A stretch of 64,000 nt of DNA from Aquimarina algicola. GTDB taxonomy: Bacteria; Bacteroidota; Bacteroidia; Flavobacteriales; Flavobacteriaceae. The position numbers and the translations under genes are program-made. The stretch lies in the NCBI RefSeq assembly GCF_006443095.1, contig NZ_VFWZ01000006.1:218158-282157 (forward strand), written 5' to 3'. Positions 1 to 8,790 of this stretch are shown here, piece after piece. Numbering within the stretch: position 1 is the first letter of the stretch; the number at the start of each line of letters is the position of its first letter. Under the pieces are notes generated by a model, which saw only the letters and a list, made by a program, of their open reading frames with translations, made no database searches and had not been told where the DNA came from.

Positions 1-1255
1 TTATGGTAAGTATAGGAATACTGTAACAGCCATTTGCCTTTTGTAAGTAACTAAAAATACTCTCGGTATAATATAAAAATGGTGCAATAAGCATTGCAAA
101 AAGAGCTAGAAAAATACCAAAACGTTTACCTGCATTTACTACCTCTTTTTCAGAAGCACCTTTTTTGACATACTCGCTGTAAATATCGATACCATAAAGT
201 GTAACAGAACTATTCAAAGCACTATTAAATGAACTGAGTATTGCTCCAAAAATAACTGCTGCAAAAAAACCGACTAATGATAATGGCAATACTGCTTTGA
301 CTAGTGTAGGATATGCTTGATCTGCTTTGGTCAATGTATCCCCAAACATATGAAATGCAATAATACCCGGAAGCACCACAATTATAGGACCTAGAATCTT
401 AATAAAAGATGCTAATAATAATCCTTTTTGACCTTCTTTTAAACTCTTGGCTCCTAAAGCTCTTTGTATAATTGCTTGATTTGTACCCCAGTAAAATAAC
501 TGAACTAACATCATTCCTGTAAAGATCGTTGCAAAAGGTATTTTTGATTCACTAGAACCAATAGCATCAAATTTTTCCGGGTTCTCTTGCATTAAAATTG
601 TTAATCCATTTGTAATACTCCCATCACCTATTGCCATAAGGCCCAGTACAGGAATGATAAGACCTCCTATCAACAATCCTAATGCATTAATTGTATCAGA
701 TACTGCTACTGCTTTTAGTCCTCCAAATACAGCATATATAGAACCAATGATCCCAATACTAAAGACACAGATCCAAATTGAAGCAAATTCTGAAACTCCC
801 AACATTTCAGGCACATCAAACATAGTATTAATCGCTACTGCTCCTGTATATAAAACAATCGGTAATAAAATAATTGCATATCCAGAAAGAAACAAACCAG
901 ATGTTATCGCCTTTGTAGTAGTATCATATCTACGTTCTAAAAACTGCGGAATGGTTGTTAATCCTCCTTTTAGATATCTAGGTAATAAAAAAATTGCCGT
1001 TATTACCATGGCTAAAGCCGCAAGAGTCTCCCAGGCCATAACCAAAATACCATCTGTAAATGCATCTCCGTTAAGGCCTACAATTTGTTCTGTAGATAAA
1101 TTAGTTAATAACAAAGATCCTGCGATAGTTACTGCAGAAAGACTTCTTCCTGCTAAAAAATATCCATCCGAAGAATTTTCGTCTGTTTTTCTTGTGGCAA
1201 TAAAAGAAATCACTGCGACTAGTAATGTAAAGCCTAAAAAAGAGATGATACCCAT
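1..1255 (-). CDS. Sodium:solute symporter (SLC5/SSS family), C-terminus beyond the window
   Basis: This inner-membrane protein probably couples Na+ influx to uptake of a sugar or related solute. The frame reads from an ATG at 1253-1255 down to base 1 without a stop, giving 418 residues of a family that usually has 500-600, so the C-terminal part is missing. I see GYFLAGRS near residue 31, TNLSTEQIVGLNG near 51-63, and many hydrophobic helices; this combination closely resembles the YidK/SGLT branch. The last residues seen (YLQKANGCYSIPIL) match the loop after helix 10 in that branch. It is transcribed away from the metalloprotease gene. The substrate cannot be told from sequence. Confidence 0.9.
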   Translation of the reverse strand, partial: MGIISFLGFTLLVAVISFIATRKTDENSSDGYFLAGRSLSAVTIAGSLLLTNLSTEQIVGLNGDAFTDGILVMAWETLAALAMVITAIFLLPRYLKGGLTTIPQFLERRYDTTTKAITSGLFLSGYAIILLPIVLYTGAVAINTMFDVPEMLGVSEFASIWICVFSIGIIGSIYAVFGGLKAVAVSDTINALGLLIGGLIIPVLGLMAIGDGSITNGLTILMQENPEKFDAIGSSESKIPFATIFTGMMLVQLFYWGTNQAIIQRALGAKSLKEGQKGLLLASFIKILGPIIVVLPGIIAFHMFGDTLTKADQAYPTLVKAVLPLSLVGFFAAVIFGAILSSFNSALNSSVTLYGIDIYSEYVKKGASEKEVVNAGKRFGIFLALFAMLIAPFLYYTESIFSYLQKANGCYSIPILTI

Positions 1256-1525
1256 AATTTGTGTTTTATAACTTTTTTAAGAAATAATATTTAAATCTTA
1301 AAATTAACATTTGATTTTGTGTGACTTATAACAGCTAGACTGCAAGAAGTTAATTTATTAAAACTTTTAGATCTGTATAACATCTACATGATTAAAACCT
1401 ATATTATAAAGCCCGATATTATAATTCTATGTATTAAAAATATGTTAAATTTTATTAAAAAAATAATAACCTGTACGTTTTAAGGTTACAACAAATATAT
1501 TATTTACAAATACAAACTCAACAAA

Positions 1526-2554
1526 ATGAAAACAACAAAAACCGCACTATTGCTTTCAATAGCAATAGGATTAGTCGCGTGCTCAGAAAGTGAACAAATT
1601 TCTGATGTAGAGGCTTTACAACCACAAACAAACCAGTTTAACCAATCAGAAGTCGCTTTTCCCAAAGAATCCGGGACTATTGAAAAAGGGTATTTTCAAG
1701 GACTAGAAGTTACTTACGAAAAAATTAATGGTAAGAATGTTTTTGAAGGCGATATTATTCTTGATCATGTTGAAACCGATAACACAAATTTTGTATTAGA
1801 AGCAGGACAAAATCCTGCCTTAAGCAAAAGTGTTGGTCGAACTTCTGGAAGATGGCCTAACAATACTGTTTATTACACCATCAGTAGTAATTTACCTAAT
1901 AAAGCAAGAGTAACAGATGCCATTGCCAGTTGGGAAAATAATACCAACGTAAGATTTGTACAAAGAACTAACCAAAGAAACTATATCAATTTTAGACCAG
2001 GTGGAGGTTGTTCTTCTAGTGTAGGAATGGTTGGGGGTGTACAATACATTACACTTGCTAATGGATGCAGTACCGGGAACACCATTCATGAGATAGGACA
2101 TGCTGTTGGATTATGGCATGAACAAAGCCGTGCAGATAGAAATCAATATGTCACAATTAACTTTCAAAATATTGAATCAGGAAAAGAATTCAATTTTAGA
2201 ACCTATGTAGAGCAAGGTAGAGATGGTGATGAATATACCAGTACATTAGATTTTGGATCAATAATGATGTATGGAGCTTATTCTTTCTCAAAAAACGGAC
2301 AGCCTACCATTACCAAAAAAGACGGTAGCACATACTCTGTTCAAAGAAATGCGTTGTCTGCCGGAGACTTACAAGGGATCAATCAAATGTATCCTTCAGG
2401 AAATACTGGTGGCGGGTCTAATTATCAAAATGGACAATATTATACAGTTAACGGTCTGAGAGTATATCGCTATAATGACAAATGGTATTATTATACTTCT
2501 AGCAATGGCTGGAGAGAAGTGGTATATCGTAATGGAGCATGGTATTATGCATAG
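1526..2554 (+). CDS. Secreted astacin-like (M12A) zinc metalloprotease, lipoprotein
   Basis: This is a 342-residue extracytoplasmic peptidase. A signal peptide ends in the lipobox LVAC (Cys19), so it is likely a lipoprotein. The zinc motif HEIGHAVGLWHE (188-199) gives His188, Glu189, His192 and His198, and the Met-turn SIMMY (245-249) supplies the astacin tyrosine, so catalysis looks intact. Residues 20-105 resemble a propeptide. After the catalytic domain (about 106-291) comes a tail of roughly 45 residues very rich in Tyr and Trp (YRYNDKWYYYTSSNGWREVV), which may bind a surface or polymer; that is inference. The gene stands alone and is followed by a strong terminator. Its substrate is unknown. 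Confidence 0.92.
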   Translation: MKTTKTALLLSIAIGLVACSESEQISDVEALQPQTNQFNQSEVAFPKESGTIEKGYFQGLEVTYEKINGKNVFEGDIILDHVETDNTNFVLEAGQNPALSKSVGRTSGRWPNNTVYYTISSNLPNKARVTDAIASWENNTNVRFVQRTNQRNYINFRPGGGCSSSVGMVGGVQYITLANGCSTGNTIHEIGHAVGLWHEQSRADRNQYVTINFQNIESGKEFNFRTYVEQGRDGDEYTSTLDFGSIMMYGAYSFSKNGQPTITKKDGSTYSVQRNALSAGDLQGINQMYPSGNTGGGSNYQNGQYYTVNGLRVYRYNDKWYYYTSSNGWREVVYRNGAWYYA

Positions 2555-2601
2555 ATATTAATTACCCTGAAACTTGATCTATTACTAATTATGCATTTAT
2601 G

Positions 2602-2635
2602 AACCTCAGGTAGAAATCTATCTGAGGTTTTTTTG
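2602..2635 (+). terminator. Rho-independent terminator of the astacin-like gene
   Basis: The arms AACCTCAG and CTGAGGTT extend inward by a G-T wobble and TAG/CTA to a roughly 12-bp stem with an AAAT loop, followed by a run of T. It lies 47 bases after the stop codon. The downstream promoter's -33 element overlaps its T-tract. Confidence 0.85.
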
Positions 2636-2662
2636 GCTACAGTAATAAATACATTATTTTTG
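2631..2662 (+). promoter_or_regulatory. Bacteroidota-type promoter for the lipoprotein/NTF2 pair
   Basis: TTTTG ends at 2635 and an exact TAnnTTTG box (TATTTTTG) lies at 2655-2662, separated by 19 bases. This fits the -33/-7 promoter pattern of this phylum. The predicted transcription start near 2669 leaves a leader of about 15 bases before the ATG at 2685. Confidence 0.6.
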
Positions 2663-2684
2663 AGTCTTTAGAAAAACGTCTTGA

Positions 2685-3230
2685 ATGAGAATATTTATTT
2701 TTTTAGGAATTGTGTTGTGTTGTGTTGGCTGCCAGAGCAAAAAATCTGAAACTTCAGAAAACAATGTTCTTATTGCTAAACTAGATAGTCTTTCTAAAGA
2801 CAAAATAAAAATCGACCTTCTCAAGTTATCTTCGGATGCAGAGAAAAACCTCGAAAGTTTTGACGATTTTCAAAATTTACGGAGTATTATGACAAGTATG
2901 CGTAATGGCAATCCTCACTTTGTAAACAAACACGCAGATAGTGTAGAATTATTAATAAGCATTTTTAAAGAAAACCTATCTAATGACCTTGATGTAAACA
3001 CCATCAATTCACGTATTGCTGTACTTACTACAGAAATTGGATTACTCAAATTATTAACCGAGCAAAAAAATCCGGATCCAAAAGAAATTTTAGAAGCAAA
3101 TACAAAACTGGCAAAAGCATATAACAGTTTAATAATTCAACTCAATGAATTATCGTTGGCTATTCCTGAAAATATAGAAAAAGAGCTTTTAAGAGATCTT
3201 GAACTTGGAGACGAAGAAGATCCAAAATAA
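2685..3230 (+). CDS. Putative lipoprotein of unknown function
   Basis: The protein has 181 residues. A short signal peptide ends at the lipobox CVGC (Cys16), and the mature part (SKKSETSENN onward) is charged and mostly helical in appearance, with Leu-rich stretches that could form a helical bundle or coiled coil. I do not recognise a family. Its stop codon overlaps the start of the next gene (TAATG), so the two are almost certainly co-transcribed and perhaps translationally coupled. Confidence 0.75.
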   Translation: MRIFIFLGIVLCCVGCQSKKSETSENNVLIAKLDSLSKDKIKIDLLKLSSDAEKNLESFDDFQNLRSIMTSMRNGNPHFVNKHADSVELLISIFKENLSNDLDVNTINSRIAVLTTEIGLLKLLTEQKNPDPKEILEANTKLAKAYNSLIIQLNELSLAIPENIEKELLRDLELGDEEDPK

Positions 3231-3724
3231 TGAAAAAACAAACTATACTATTATTTGTATTGATATGCAATATTTGCTGGGCTCAACAAAGCAAAGAGAT
3301 TGACATCGTATTAGAAAAATGGCATAAGGCAGCAGCACAAGCAGATTTTGATTCCTATTTTGGAACAATGACTACCGATGCTATATTTATTGGAACTGAT
3401 CCAACAGAAAATTGGGCTTATGATGATTTTAAAGCCTTTGCCAAACCGTATTTTGATAAGGGTAAAGCATGGAGCTTTTCTACCTTAGAAAGAAATATTT
3501 TTTATAAAAAGGGGAATACTTTCGCTTGGTTTGACGAGTTACTAGATACCCAGATGGGAATCTGTCGAGGTAGTGGCGTACTAGAAATCACCTCCGAAGG
3601 GTGGAAAATAAAGCATTATGTGCTTTCAATAGCAATCCCCAATGAAAATGTAAAAGAAATTACCGCACTTAAAAAAGACTTTGACACAAGTCTTATGAAT
3701 AAAATCAAAGCTCAGAAAAATTAA
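3230..3724 (+). CDS. Secreted SnoaL/NTF2-like domain protein
   Basis: The protein has 164 residues, with a signal peptide of about 18 residues ending in WAQ. The rest is one NTF2-like cone fold of the SnoaL_3 type: the helix IDIVLEKWHKAAAQADFDSYF, then the strand segment TDAIFIGTDPTENW, then a C-terminal VLEITSEGWKIKHYVLS strand pair. Such domains bind small molecules or act as isomerases, but no catalytic residues can be assigned here. The start overlaps the preceding lipoprotein's stop, so both may work together in the periplasm. Its stop overlaps the convergent HAD gene by 4 bases (TTAA). Confidence 0.8.
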   Translation: MKKQTILLFVLICNICWAQQSKEIDIVLEKWHKAAAQADFDSYFGTMTTDAIFIGTDPTENWAYDDFKAFAKPYFDKGKAWSFSTLERNIFYKKGNTFAWFDELLDTQMGICRGSGVLEITSEGWKIKHYVLSIAIPNENVKEITALKKDFDTSLMNKIKAQKN

Positions 3725-4380
3725 ACTAACCATTTTTTGAATTCCATAAGATCTTCAAAACAATGTTTGGCTCCTTTATCTTTAAGTTGAACTCGATTTC
3801 TGTTTCCTATTCCAACAAAATCTAATGACAGGTTTTGTGCCGTTTGAAAATCCCAAACACCATCTCCAATTGATATAATTCGATCAAAGTTTTGTCGGTT
3901 ATAAAATGTTTTAGCTTTCTCTATAGCTTTTAAAACAAACCCTTCACGAGATTCATGTGTTTTTGAGGTTGCCAACAGGTCTTCATGATACCAAATCTCA
4001 CACTGATTCAGTTTTAAAAAACTTGGTTTTGGCAATGCTCCTGTAGCAAAGCAAAATGGAGTATTAGTATTTCTGAAATGGGTAATCAAAGATTTAGCTC
4101 CTTTAATTTCTTTAGTCTGACCAATTGTACTCATTTGACGAACAATTTCAGTCTCAAAACGATCTAGAAAACCTTTGGGCATATTTGTGTCGAAATTTCG
4201 CTCATAGTTATATCTCAATGCATAGCTATCAGTATGATGTTTATAATTATCATAGTCGGTATCTATATCTGAAATACCTAATTCAAGTAGCGACTTTGTT
4301 ACTGAAATTAGATAGTTTGAAACACTATCGGTTAATGTACCATCTATATCAAAAACGAATAATGTATTGTTTAAAGCCAA
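3721..4380 (-). CDS. HAD-family phosphatase (phosphoglycolate phosphatase-like)
   Basis: This is a predicted cytosolic haloacid dehalogenase-type phosphohydrolase of about 219 residues. Motif I is VFDIDGTLTD near residues 9-18 with nucleophile Asp11 and acid/base Asp13. Motif II is FATGA, and motif IV is SIGDGVWDFQTA. A helical cap lies between motifs I and II. The only reasonable start is a TTG at 4378-4380; no ATG exists upstream before the receptor's stop codon. The frame is the same as that of the upstream TonB receptor gene and is separated from it only by TAA plus six codons. It looks like the last gene of the recO-receptor unit. The substrate is unknown. Confidence 0.82.
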   Translation of the reverse strand: MALNNTLFVFDIDGTLTDSVSNYLISVTKSLLELGISDIDTDYDNYKHHTDSYALRYNYERNFDTNMPKGFLDRFETEIVRQMSTIGQTKEIKGAKSLITHFRNTNTPFCFATGALPKPSFLKLNQCEIWYHEDLLATSKTHESREGFVLKAIEKAKTFYNRQNFDRIISIGDGVWDFQTAQNLSLDFVGIGNRNRVQLKDKGAKHCFEDLMEFKKWLV

Positions 4381-4398
4381 TTGTTTGTTATTTATACT

Positions 4399-6807
4399 TT
4401 ACAGAGAATATTTTAAAGACATAATAAAGTTTCTTCCTGCTGCCGCAATTCCCGAAGAATATGGACGATATCTCTGATCAGTAATATTTTCTATAGAAAG
4501 TATTCCTTGTAATTTATTAGTTAATTGATACTGCGTTCTTAGATTGAGTGTGTACCAAGAAGGCGAGTAAGGATTACCATTTTCATCACTTGCATACAAA
4601 AAATCATTATTTTGTTGTGATGGTGCAAGATCTTCAAAATCAAACTCTCCATTGTACACTGCAAATGCATCTATTTTTAACTTTGGCAATGCATAAATGA
4701 TTCTTGTTGTACCAAATTGAGGAGAGACATGTCTTGAAGGCACAGAAACATTGTCTTCTGACTCTTCTTCTCCCCCTACAAATGTGTATTGAGAATTCAA
4801 CTCAAAATTTTTAGCAAATTTATATTGTAACCCCGCTTCAAAACCATAAACTTTTGCATTTGCAGCATTTTGGATCGCTTGAACATTACTTAATTCTCCT
4901 CCAAATTCAATTTCACTCTCTCCATTCAAATTAAAATCTCTGCGTATTAGTGCGTCTTCGAGATAGGTATAATAGGTTGCTAAATCTAATGAAAGGTTTT
5001 TTGTAAAATTCAATTTCACTCCTAATTCTGCATTATACGCATATTCTGATTCAATTTCAGGATTTGGAACAACGACAGAACCAGGCTCAGAATCAAATAT
5101 TTTGCCCACATCATCAATATTTGGAGCTCTAAATGCGGTAGAAAAATTAAGTTTCCATTGTATTTTTTCATTTGGCAACCAGCTTACCCCTGCTGTACCT
5201 GTTACTGCATAGGTATCTATATTTGCTTCTGTAAACGGAAAATCAAAAAAGGTATCATCAAACTCTGAATACAAAATGATTCTATTGTATCGCAGTCCTC
5301 CTTGAAAATTTAGTTTATCATTAAGTCTATGATGTACATTCATGTAAGCAGCTATAGATTGCCATGTAGATCCATCAGGATATCTTGAAGGGGCATCTAC
5401 AACAGTATTTTCTACAATATTACTTTCTGTTCCGTCAGAATACACTTGATTTAATACATACTCTAAGCCATAATATAACGAGGTTTTATCAGTATATTTT
5501 TTTTCAAAATCTATATTAAAAGAGTATGCATCTACCTGCTCTTTGGTTCTTGCCAAAATTGAACTCCCAAAATTTCTATCATTTCTACTTTCTTCAAAAT
5601 ACTGATAAGCAGCAGTAATTTTCATCTTATCATACAGCGATCTTTTGGATTTATGTGACACCTGTAGGTTACCCATAAACCATTTTTGAGGGCCATAATA
5701 CCATTCAGCAGATCTTAAATGATCATCACTACGTCTTATTAATCGATCATATCTAGGATAATCTGAAGTTGTTGAATAAATCAACCCCGCATTAAAATCC
5801 CAATTTTCGTTAGGCATAAAATGTACTTTTTGTAAAAAATTAACCTGATCATATCCTGTGAACACCTGTTTCTCAGGGTCATCATTTTCTACTATCACAT
5901 CTTCGCCATTAATCCTTTCGACAAACTCATTTCGCAGGTAATCATCCGGACCGTGACTTCCCATTTTTAGATCATCAAAATCAGTATAGCTTATACTGGT
6001 TAAAAAAGCCCATTTTTCAAAACCAAGATTAAAATCTACGTGACCTGTTTTTTCATTACTGGCACTAGAATAACGTACTAATGCATTACCATTCAATCTA
6101 TTCTTACCGCTAATTGCAAAACTAGGTTGTTTGGTGTAAAAATTCATGACTCCACCCACAGCATCACTACCATAAACCACTGAGCCGGGTCCTAGTATTA
6201 CTTCTGTTCTGTCTATTGTAAAAGGATCTACCGATATTATATTTTGTACATTGCCTCCTCTAAAGATTGCAGTATTCATTCGTACTCCATCTACTGTTAT
6301 CAATAACCGATTTGTAGAAAAACCTCTTATTATAGGGCTTCCTCCCCCTAATTGACTTTTTTGTACAAACACCTGACCACTATTTTGTAATAAATCCGCA
6401 GAGGTCTGAGGGGTCGTCATTGCGATTTCATTTGAGGATATACTCACAATTTTTTGAGATATATCCTTTTTATTCTGCTCCCATTTTGAAACCGAAATTA
6501 CAACCTCGGATAGTTGATTTTCATCAATATCAAGATAGACTGATTTAGATTTTAATACTTTGGATTTAGGTATTGATCTATTAATATGCGCCACATGATC
6601 AAAATGTAAAATGGCGTTGTCAGAAAATATTGAGATATCAGCAATGCCATCAAAATCAGTAATTGCACTTTTTGATTTTGTATCATTATAGATAGTAACA
6701 TTAGGAACAGGTAAATTATCTGAAGTACTATATACAGTAATTTGTTGTGCGTTACCAAAGAACGAAAAGTATAATGTAAAGAATAAAAAAGGTAAAAATA
6801 AACGCAT
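4399..6807 (-). CDS. TonB-dependent outer-membrane receptor, heme/siderophore type
   Basis: The 802-residue outer-membrane receptor has a signal peptide (about 1-20), then a carboxypeptidase-regulatory-like beta domain (about 22-95) typical of Bacteroidota. The plug follows (about 110-230), with GGGSPIIRGFSTNRLLITVD and GPGSVVYGSDAVGGVMNFYT. A 22-strand barrel continues to the C-terminal residues FIMSLKYSL. The plug wording is closest to hemoglobin, heme and transferrin receptors, so heme or iron import is likely but not proven. The gene starts 4 bases after recO ends, so they form one transcript. No Fur-like site was recognised. Confidence 0.88.
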   Translation of the reverse strand: MRLFLPFLFFTLYFSFFGNAQQITVYSTSDNLPVPNVTIYNDTKSKSAITDFDGIADISIFSDNAILHFDHVAHINRSIPKSKVLKSKSVYLDIDENQLSEVVISVSKWEQNKKDISQKIVSISSNEIAMTTPQTSADLLQNSGQVFVQKSQLGGGSPIIRGFSTNRLLITVDGVRMNTAIFRGGNVQNIISVDPFTIDRTEVILGPGSVVYGSDAVGGVMNFYTKQPSFAISGKNRLNGNALVRYSSASNEKTGHVDFNLGFEKWAFLTSISYTDFDDLKMGSHGPDDYLRNEFVERINGEDVIVENDDPEKQVFTGYDQVNFLQKVHFMPNENWDFNAGLIYSTTSDYPRYDRLIRRSDDHLRSAEWYYGPQKWFMGNLQVSHKSKRSLYDKMKITAAYQYFEESRNDRNFGSSILARTKEQVDAYSFNIDFEKKYTDKTSLYYGLEYVLNQVYSDGTESNIVENTVVDAPSRYPDGSTWQSIAAYMNVHHRLNDKLNFQGGLRYNRIILYSEFDDTFFDFPFTEANIDTYAVTGTAGVSWLPNEKIQWKLNFSTAFRAPNIDDVGKIFDSEPGSVVVPNPEIESEYAYNAELGVKLNFTKNLSLDLATYYTYLEDALIRRDFNLNGESEIEFGGELSNVQAIQNAANAKVYGFEAGLQYKFAKNFELNSQYTFVGGEEESEDNVSVPSRHVSPQFGTTRIIYALPKLKIDAFAVYNGEFDFEDLAPSQQNNDFLYASDENGNPYSPSWYTLNLRTQYQLTNKLQGILSIENITDQRYRPYSSGIAAAGRNFIMSLKYSL

Positions 6808-6811
6808 TATC

Positions 6812-7531
6812 TTATTTGAAAATTTCGTTCAGAACAGAAAGTGATTTAGGTTTTTTAAAGCCGTGCAAATGTAGCTCAAAATATACTAATAACATAGCTA
6901 TGATATCACTTCTGGTCTTCTTGGTTAGTTTAATTTTCATATTTGCCTCAAATGTTGTGCCTAAAAACTCTTTAAACTTAAAAATATGATCCCCTTCTAC
7001 ACAATATATATTGTCACTATCTGATTGAAACACTCCGTCTTGCATATTAAAATACGTTGAATCCAATTGAGAAAGGTCTGGAAAGAAACCTAAAAACTTA
7101 CTCAGTTCTATTAAAAAGGCAATATGAAAATTATATATATCATCATGATGATCTAACCATAGCAATGCTGTTTCTAAAAATGTAAACAGGTCTATATTTG
7201 CTTCTTCTTCTAGGATAGAACTTTTCAGCACATCAGAAATAAAGAAAACTATTGCACTTTTTACAAAATCAGTGTGTAAGGTTTGATAGTGAGACACAAG
7301 CTTAACGTCTTTAAGACGTTCTAGCGTACCTTTATTTCTATGCACTGCTTCTACATCAAGAATAGTTAAGGGTTGAAAAAAAGAAGATCTGATTTTTCCT
7401 TTTCTTGATTTCAGCACTCCTCTTATCAAATAGGTTTTTAAACCACTTTCTTTTGTAAACAAGGTAACAATAAGATCGGCTTCACCATATCGAATAGAGT
7501 GTATTACTATTGCAGTAGTATTTACTATCAT
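6812..7531 (-). CDS. recO: DNA repair protein RecO
   Basis: RecO (239 residues, normal length) anneals complementary strands and loads RecA with RecR in the RecFOR gap-repair pathway. The N-terminal OB fold is seen as MIVNTTAIVIHSIRYGEADL through YLIRGVLKSRKGK, followed by the helical C-terminal domain (HTDFVKSAIVFFISDVLKS, IELSKFLGFFPDLSQ). The cysteine zinc cluster found in some RecO proteins is absent, which is common in this phylum. The receptor gene follows after 4 bases. An ATG start at 7529-7531 is clear. Confidence 0.92.
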   Translation of the reverse strand: MIVNTTAIVIHSIRYGEADLIVTLFTKESGLKTYLIRGVLKSRKGKIRSSFFQPLTILDVEAVHRNKGTLERLKDVKLVSHYQTLHTDFVKSAIVFFISDVLKSSILEEEANIDLFTFLETALLWLDHHDDIYNFHIAFLIELSKFLGFFPDLSQLDSTYFNMQDGVFQSDSDNIYCVEGDHIFKFKEFLGTTFEANMKIKLTKKTRSDIIAMLLVYFELHLHGFKKPKSLSVLNEIFK

Positions 7532-7593
7532 ATTGAAACGAAAATAGCTAAAAAGCAGCTATATTTCTATCTCAACATAGATAATCTAAAAAA

Positions 7594-8088
7594 CTATATC
7601 AATTCTTGCTTCATTTTACATCTATCCAAAGAATCTTTTGCTCGAGTTAATGTATTTTTATCCAAAGTACTTAGCGCACATTTTTTATAAAATTCTATCG
7701 CTTTATCTAATTCTCCCTGTTGTTCATACATAATTGCATATTCATTATAAATTGTTGATTTCACAATTCCGGGGATATTAAGAGCAATATCTAATAACTC
7801 TTGTAATTCTTTCCATTTTCCTAAAGTAGATAATAAAATAGAATAGTTATAGTAAACACTTGGATACATTGGGCTTTTTTCTAAACAAAGCTTATACAAT
7901 GTTTCTCCTTTTTCATACTCTTTGAATTTTACTTCGTAAAGATATCCCAAATGATTATATGCCTTACCAAAATTAGGATCTATATCAATAATCTTTTCGA
8001 GCTTATTAGTAGCTTCATCATAAGATCCGTTTTTAATATCATCATTTGCTCTATGAAGCATTTCTTCTAATTTTGTTAAGTGATCCAT
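7594..8088 (-). CDS. Tetratricopeptide repeat protein
   Basis: The protein has 164 residues without a signal peptide, so it is probably cytosolic. It consists of about three to four TPR units, for instance KLEKIIDIDPNFGKAYNHLG, then YKLCLEKSPMYPSVYYNYSI and LDKAIEFYKKCA. TPR units mediate protein-protein contact, and no partner is evident. It lies 62 bases upstream of recO in the same orientation, so co-transcription is possible. Confidence 0.85.
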   Translation of the reverse strand: MDHLTKLEEMLHRANDDIKNGSYDEATNKLEKIIDIDPNFGKAYNHLGYLYEVKFKEYEKGETLYKLCLEKSPMYPSVYYNYSILLSTLGKWKELQELLDIALNIPGIVKSTIYNEYAIMYEQQGELDKAIEFYKKCALSTLDKNTLTRAKDSLDRCKMKQELI

Positions 8089-8139
8089 ATACTACATCAT
8101 TTTTTTTACTAAAGTTTATATATTATTTCAATTAAAAAA

Positions 8140-8664
8140 TCATCTTCTTTTGGGTGGATATTTAGCTAGAGCTTTTGCTACTATTCTTTGAAAAAATTGA
8201 GTTCTCGTATTTGGAGAAGCGTTAGGATAAAACTGTTTTTCAGAAACGGCTTGCCATATTAACTGATCTTTGCTAGCATCTACAAAATCCATCGTAAGTT
8301 TCAGATAGGTTTGGGAACCTCCTATAGGAATCGCTCCGCCGATACCTATGTTTACTCCTCTGCCACCACTACCAACTCCTACTCCAATACTATTGCGAGA
8401 AGAAGTTTTGTTTCTTTCTGTTTTAAAATTCACAAAGATATCTGGAGTATTAGAAAATACTAAACCTTTTGCATTCATTGCTTCTTCTGTTACTGCTAAT
8501 AGTCTTTTTTGATCTAGCTCGCTCAGTCCAGAGTTCATTTCTGGATAAAAAGCAAACGTCTTATACACCGAAAAATCTTGTTGTTCATCATAATCATAAA
8601 CAGTTTGTGTACTTCCACAAGATACCATCATCAATGCAAGAAAGAGAAATCCAATATATTTCAT
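8140..8664 (-). CDS. DUF4136-family lipoprotein
   Basis: The protein has 174 residues with a lipobox MVSC (Cys16). The mature domain matches the DUF4136 pattern: YDYDEQQDFSVYKTFAFYP at the start, then DQKRLLAVTEEAMNAKGL, a glycine-rich loop (about residues 105-130), LTMDFVDASKDQLIWQA, and a basic end (AKALAKYPPKRR). Members are envelope lipoproteins of unknown role. A -7 box TAAATTTG lies 26-33 bases upstream on the minus strand. Confidence 0.85.
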   Translation of the reverse strand: MKYIGFLFLALMMVSCGSTQTVYDYDEQQDFSVYKTFAFYPEMNSGLSELDQKRLLAVTEEAMNAKGLVFSNTPDIFVNFKTERNKTSSRNSIGVGVGSGGRGVNIGIGGAIPIGGSQTYLKLTMDFVDASKDQLIWQAVSEKQFYPNASPNTRTQFFQRIVAKALAKYPPKRR

Positions 8665-8689
8665 GTAGACAATTTATTGTAAAAATACA

Positions 8690-8697
8690 CAAATTTA
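8690..8697 (-). promoter_or_regulatory. -7 promoter element of the DUF4136 lipoprotein gene
   Basis: Read on the minus strand the sequence is TAAATTTG, an exact TAnnTTTG match, ending 25 bases before the ATG. No clear TTTG is found at the usual -33 distance, so the call rests on the -7 box and position alone. Confidence 0.4.
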
Positions 8698-8736
8698 CAG
8701 GAGCTCTACTTTCTAATCCTCTATATATTATAAGAC

Positions 8737-8772
8737 AAAAGCCATTTTGAACGTTCAAAATGGCTTTTTATA
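8737..8772 (-). terminator. Palindromic terminator, copy 1
   Basis: This is a perfect 32-bp palindrome whose half-site is AAAAGCCATTTTGAAC, followed on the minus strand by T-rich sequence. It lies 18 bases after the stop of the lipoprotein gene ending at 8791. Nearly identical copies follow the next two genes. Because it is symmetric it could stop transcription in both directions. Confidence 0.85.
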
Positions 8773-8790
8773 CGGCTATTAATTATCTAT

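Noticed and set aside
654..1271. Long plus-strand open frame opposite the symporter gene
   Set aside because: The minus-strand frame matches the SLC5 family over its entire length; the plus-strand translation is a shadow with no family resemblance.
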